DNA of 32,918 bases from an uncultured Candidatus Berkelbacteria bacterium (GTDB taxonomy: Bacteria > Patescibacteriota > UBA1384 > XYA2-FULL-43-10 > CAINNR01). Below, in pieces: positions 29,723-32,918 of this stretch (positions are counted from its first letter, which is position 1; the number at the start of each line of letters is the position of its first letter). The DNA is taken from the NCBI GenBank assembly GCA_903851235.1, contig CAINNR010000020.1:1-32918 (forward strand). Direction: 5' to 3'. The notes beneath the pieces are model-generated. The model worked only from the letters and a program-made list of their open reading frames with translations, was not told the origin of the DNA and searched no databases. The translations under genes and the position numbers were made by a program.

Positions 29723-32716
29723 ATGCCTGACGAAGAAAATACAACTGAATCAATAAAGGATATTGAAACTGAAGCAACAGCCGAAAACATCGAGCCGGAT
29801 TTTGTTGATACCAATATCGGTAAATTGGCCGATCGTGACCTGCGCCTTGAGATGGAGGAATCCTATCTCGATTATGCCATGAGCGTTATTGTTTCTCGCG
29901 CACTACCGGATGTTCGCGATGGTTTTAAGCCGGTTCATCGCCGGGTTCTTTACGCAATGTGGGATACCGGACTTCGGGCCGGCGTCAAATATCGAAAATG
30001 CGCCGCCGTTGTTGGTGAAGTAATGAAAAGTTATCATCCGCACGGTGACTCCGCAATTTACGACACACTGGTTCGCTTAGCGCAGGATTTTTCGATGCGC
30101 TATCCACTTGTTGATGGTCAAGGAAACTTTGGCTCTATGGATGGTGACAGTGCGGCGGCAATGCGCTACACCGAATCGCGAATGACACATTTGGCCGAAG
30201 AGATGTTAATTGACATTGACAAAAACACCGTTGATTTTACCGATAACTACGATGGCACAACCAAAGAGCCGACAGTTTTGCCGGCGCGAATTCCGCAGTT
30301 ACTGCTAAATGGCACCGACGGAATTGCTGTTGGCATGGCGACGAAAATTCCGCCACATAATCTGACCGAACTTTGTGACGGTGTCATTCACCTAATTGAT
30401 AATCCAGAAGCGTCGTCAGAAGATCTGACACAGTTTGTGAAGGGCCCGGATTTTCCAACCGGTGGCTTAATTTTTGACATTGAAGAAATTAAGCAGGCCT
30501 ACATTACCGGAAAAGGTAAAATTGTCATCCGTGCCAAAGCCGAAATAGAGGAAGCCAAACGTGGCTTTCGGATTATCATCACTGAAATCCCTTATCAAGT
30601 AAATAAATCGACTCTGATCCAAAAAATCGCCGAGCTGGTTAAGGATCACAAAATTGACGGCATCTCTGATTTGCGCGATGAATCTGATCGAAACGGTGTT
30701 CGCGTTGTTGTTGAGCTTAAAGCTAACTCTTACCCGAAAAAGATATTAAATCGCTTGTTTGAATTAACCCAACTCCAAACAGCGTTTCACGTAAATATGT
30801 TGGCACTAACGCCGTCAATGGAGCCACGAGTAATGAATTTGCACGCCGTGCTTGATTTTTTCATCAAACATCGCCAGGAAGTCATTGAACGTCGAACAAA
30901 ATTTGATTTGCAAAAGGCCAAAGATCGGGCACATATTTTGGAAGGCTTAATCATTGCGCTTGATTCAATTGACAAAATTATTGAAACAATTAAAAAATCC
31001 GCCAATCGTGAAGAAGCGGCAAGAAACTTAGTTGTCAATTTTGAGCTCTCCGAGGCACAGGCATCGGCAATCCTTGATATGCGGCTTTCCGCTCTGGCGG
31101 CGCTTGAACGGAAGAAAATTGAAGAGGAATATCAAGAAAAATTGAAACTGATTGCTTATCTGGAAGATTTACTGGCTCATCCGGAGAAGATTCTGTCGTT
31201 AATCAAAAAGGATTTAGAGGAGATCAAGGAAAAATATGGTGATGAGCGCCGAACGCAAATAATTCCAAACGGCTTAAATAAATTCTCAGCTGAAGACCTT
31301 ATTCCCGATGAACAGGTTATTATTACAATAACCAAAGGAAATTATGTCAAGCGCCAGCCGGTTGGCACCTACCGAAAACAAATTCGTGGCGGAAAGGGCA
31401 TCGTCGGGATTTCAACCAAAGAAGAGGACTCGGTTATTCATATGGTTTCGGCTTCGACTCATGACGATCTATTTATTTTTACCGATGCCGGCCGAATTTT
31501 CGCCAACAAAGTTTATGAATTGCCGGCGACATCGCGCCAATCCAAGGGCGTGCCAATTGTCAACATCATTCAATTGGCGCAAAACGAAAAGGTTACGGCA
31601 ATTTTGCCGCTAAAAAAGGATGAATCTATCAACGGTAAATTCTTTGTGATGACCACCGTTCGCGGCATTATTAAGAGAACACTGGTCGAGAAGTATCAAC
31701 ATATTCGAAAAACCGGAATTGCCGCCATCAAACTGGCCAAAGGCGATCAACTCAAATGGGTGGCGATGTCATCCGGTGACCACATTATCGCGCAAGTTTC
31801 AAATAAGGGTTTGGCGATTTGTTATAAAGAATCCGATGCCAGAACAATGGGTCGTAGCGCAGCTGGTGTAATTGGTATGAAGCTCAGGAGTGGTGATTGT
31901 GTTGTTGGAACGGCAACGATTCCTGGCGGTGAAAAATTCTTTTCGCCACAAGCCGGCTTCCCAGATTTGCTGACAGTTTTGGAAAACGGTTTTGGCAAAC
32001 GAACAATGATTAAAAATTTTCATATTCAAAATCGCGGCGGGATCGGTATTAAAGTTGCCAATTGCACCGAGCGAACTGGAAATCTGGTCGGGATGGAAGT
32101 TATCTATGATGATTTAGGTGATGTCCTTTTGGCATCCAAGAACGGACAGTTCATTCGTTTGGCGGTAAAAGCGATTAAAAGGCTTGGACGTGATACTCAG
32201 GGTGTAACGCTGATGAAAATGCACTCCGGGGATAAAGTTTCTTCTATGACCGTTGTCCGGCCGGAAGCTAAGGAAGACGAAACTGAGAATACAGAGTCGG
32301 AAATTGTGAATCAGGAAAAAATCGACAAGTCAAAGCAAGAAGTGAAGAGTAAAAAGCGAGAAGTAAAAAGCGAGAAGCAAGAAAAAAATTCCAAATCCGA
32401 TAATTTTGAAATTAAAGCTCAGAAAATAAAGAAACCGGAAGTGCCAACTGAGGTTATTAGGAAGAAAGCCACCACTGATAACGTGCCAGCCGAGTTTCAA
32501 GAACCACCGGTTGTGCTCGACGAGGAAGATATTGAGGAAAAAATTCCACACAATTCTCTTTTGGAGAAACCAGACGATGTAATGCCGACGATTCGCGCCT
32601 ATGATCCGAAGGTTGATTTGGAGATCAAAAAAACACTTGAGGACTCATCGGATGAAGAGCCTGAACAGCCGATTAACAGCAGTTCCAACGATGTCAATTG
32701 GTGGGGGAAACAGTAA
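29723..32716 (+). CDS. gyrA: DNA gyrase subunit A with long C-terminal tail
   Basis: 997 residues, longer than the usual 800-900. Breakage-reunion domain with active-site Tyr149 (AAMRYTE) and quinolone region YHPHGDSAIYD with Ser110 and Asp114 (equivalent to S83 and D87 of E. coli, both unaltered). The C-terminal beta-pinwheel holds a GyrA-box-like IRGGKGI. After about residue 850 comes a charged tail of about 145 residues rich in Lys, Glu and Ser, including KSKKREVKSEKQEK encoded by short DNA repeats, and the end NDVNWWGKQ. Such tails are probably disordered. No SD before ATG 29723. Confidence 0.97.
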   Translation: MPDEENTTESIKDIETEATAENIEPDFVDTNIGKLADRDLRLEMEESYLDYAMSVIVSRALPDVRDGFKPVHRRVLYAMWDTGLRAGVKYRKCAAVVGEVMKSYHPHGDSAIYDTLVRLAQDFSMRYPLVDGQGNFGSMDGDSAAAMRYTESRMTHLAEEMLIDIDKNTVDFTDNYDGTTKEPTVLPARIPQLLLNGTDGIAVGMATKIPPHNLTELCDGVIHLIDNPEASSEDLTQFVKGPDFPTGGLIFDIEEIKQAYITGKGKIVIRAKAEIEEAKRGFRIIITEIPYQVNKSTLIQKIAELVKDHKIDGISDLRDESDRNGVRVVVELKANSYPKKILNRLFELTQLQTAFHVNMLALTPSMEPRVMNLHAVLDFFIKHRQEVIERRTKFDLQKAKDRAHILEGLIIALDSIDKIIETIKKSANREEAARNLVVNFELSEAQASAILDMRLSALAALERKKIEEEYQEKLKLIAYLEDLLAHPEKILSLIKKDLEEIKEKYGDERRTQIIPNGLNKFSAEDLIPDEQVIITITKGNYVKRQPVGTYRKQIRGGKGIVGISTKEEDSVIHMVSASTHDDLFIFTDAGRIFANKVYELPATSRQSKGVPIVNIIQLAQNEKVTAILPLKKDESINGKFFVMTTVRGIIKRTLVEKYQHIRKTGIAAIKLAKGDQLKWVAMSSGDHIIAQVSNKGLAICYKESDARTMGRSAAGVIGMKLRSGDCVVGTATIPGGEKFFSPQAGFPDLLTVLENGFGKRTMIKNFHIQNRGGIGIKVANCTERTGNLVGMEVIYDDLGDVLLASKNGQFIRLAVKAIKRLGRDTQGVTLMKMHSGDKVSSMTVVRPEAKEDETENTESEIVNQEKIDKSKQEVKSKKREVKSEKQEKNSKSDNFEIKAQKIKKPEVPTEVIRKKATTDNVPAEFQEPPVVLDEEDIEEKIPHNSLLEKPDDVMPTIRAYDPKVDLEIKKTLEDSSDEEPEQPINSSSNDVNWWGKQ
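32326..32386 (+). repeat. Short tandem repeat within the gyrA tail
   Basis: Repeated units like AAAAAGCGAGAAGT (about 14-16 bp, two to three imperfect copies) encode the KSKKREVKSEKQE part. The same style of short repeats is common in the spacers of such genomes. Confidence 0.6.
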
Positions 32717-32783
32717 ATTTCATTAGGACTGTGTTTTGGAATCAGGAAAATTCCAATTTGGATGATTTAACTTATCGTTTGCC

Positions 32784-32814
32784 AAGTCAGGTGTCCCAAA
32801 CTTCTGACTTTTTT
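32784..32814 (+). terminator. Terminator of gyrB-gyrA
   Basis: Stem AAGTCAG/CTGACTT with a 13-nt loop, then T4. Confidence 0.7.
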
Positions 32815-32918
32815 GATTAAAGCGCTCTATAATCTCGGCCGAATCAGCAAAGGTTCTGGCATCTTGATTTCTATTTGGAATTTGAATATTGGAAATTGGA
32901 GTTAGTTTGGTTATTACC
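32815..32918. other. Right-edge spacer, no gene seen
   Basis: A TATAAT at 32828-32833 with CTGACT 18 nt upstream could be a promoter for a gene beyond the window. The last 50 bp carry TTGGAATTTGAATATTGGAAATTGG-like short repeats (GGAATTTG, GGAAATTGG). Confidence 0.35.

Overview
The window looks like a chromosomal segment of a Patescibacteria (CPR) bacterium. Evidence: an adjacent gyrB-gyrA pair, a DUF4012 protein, a tiny DUF5679-type zinc protein, a DUF5668-type membrane peptide, a WcaJ-like phosphosugar transferase with a GT4 glycosyltransferase, and AT-rich spacers full of short degenerate repeats. The exact lineage cannot be fixed from the sequence. The standard code with TGA stop fits every gene. 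No tRNA, rRNA or CRISPR array was seen.

Layout: 1-137 is the tail of an ISL3-type transposase. 221-6565 is a plus-strand series of mostly single-gene units, each with its own promoter, strong Shine-Dalgarno (SD) sequence and intrinsic terminator. They encode a 3x56-residue repeat protein, a two-gene SPFH lipoprotein operon, an RRM protein, small zinc proteins and unknowns. The units at 221-3357 are visibly richer in GC. 6638-7083 holds two tiny minus-strand membrane genes, one apparently frameshifted. 7197-9285 is an ABC exporter, followed by two tiny membrane peptides and a coiled-coil protein. 10557-14087 holds a nucleotidyltransferase-fold protein, a PolB-type exonuclease and a four-gene membrane or envelope cluster. 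14156-14917 is a membrane protein with a possible SPFH-like domain, and 15251 is the DUF5679 protein.

15610-18441 (array A) and 21101-25313 (array B) are the most unusual parts. Each holds six minus-strand single-gene cassettes. Within an array the genes fall into small paralogous families, yet the non-coding parts are nearly constant. In array A every gene ends in a GCCAGC/GCTGGC terminator that runs straight into the next extended -10 promoter. In array B every gene ends in a (G)CACACGC/GCGTGTG(C) terminator. Terminator type follows the array rather than the gene family. Between the arrays lie the sugar transferase and glycosyltransferase genes. After array B come DUF4012, gyrB and gyrA.

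Two styles of translation start are mixed. The cassette genes have strong SDs. Most core genes (ABC ATPase, DUF4012, gyrA, gyrB, sugar transferase, exonuclease) have no SD, and two appear leaderless. All family and function statements are recognition by eye. The cassette-array idea is inference from visible repeats.
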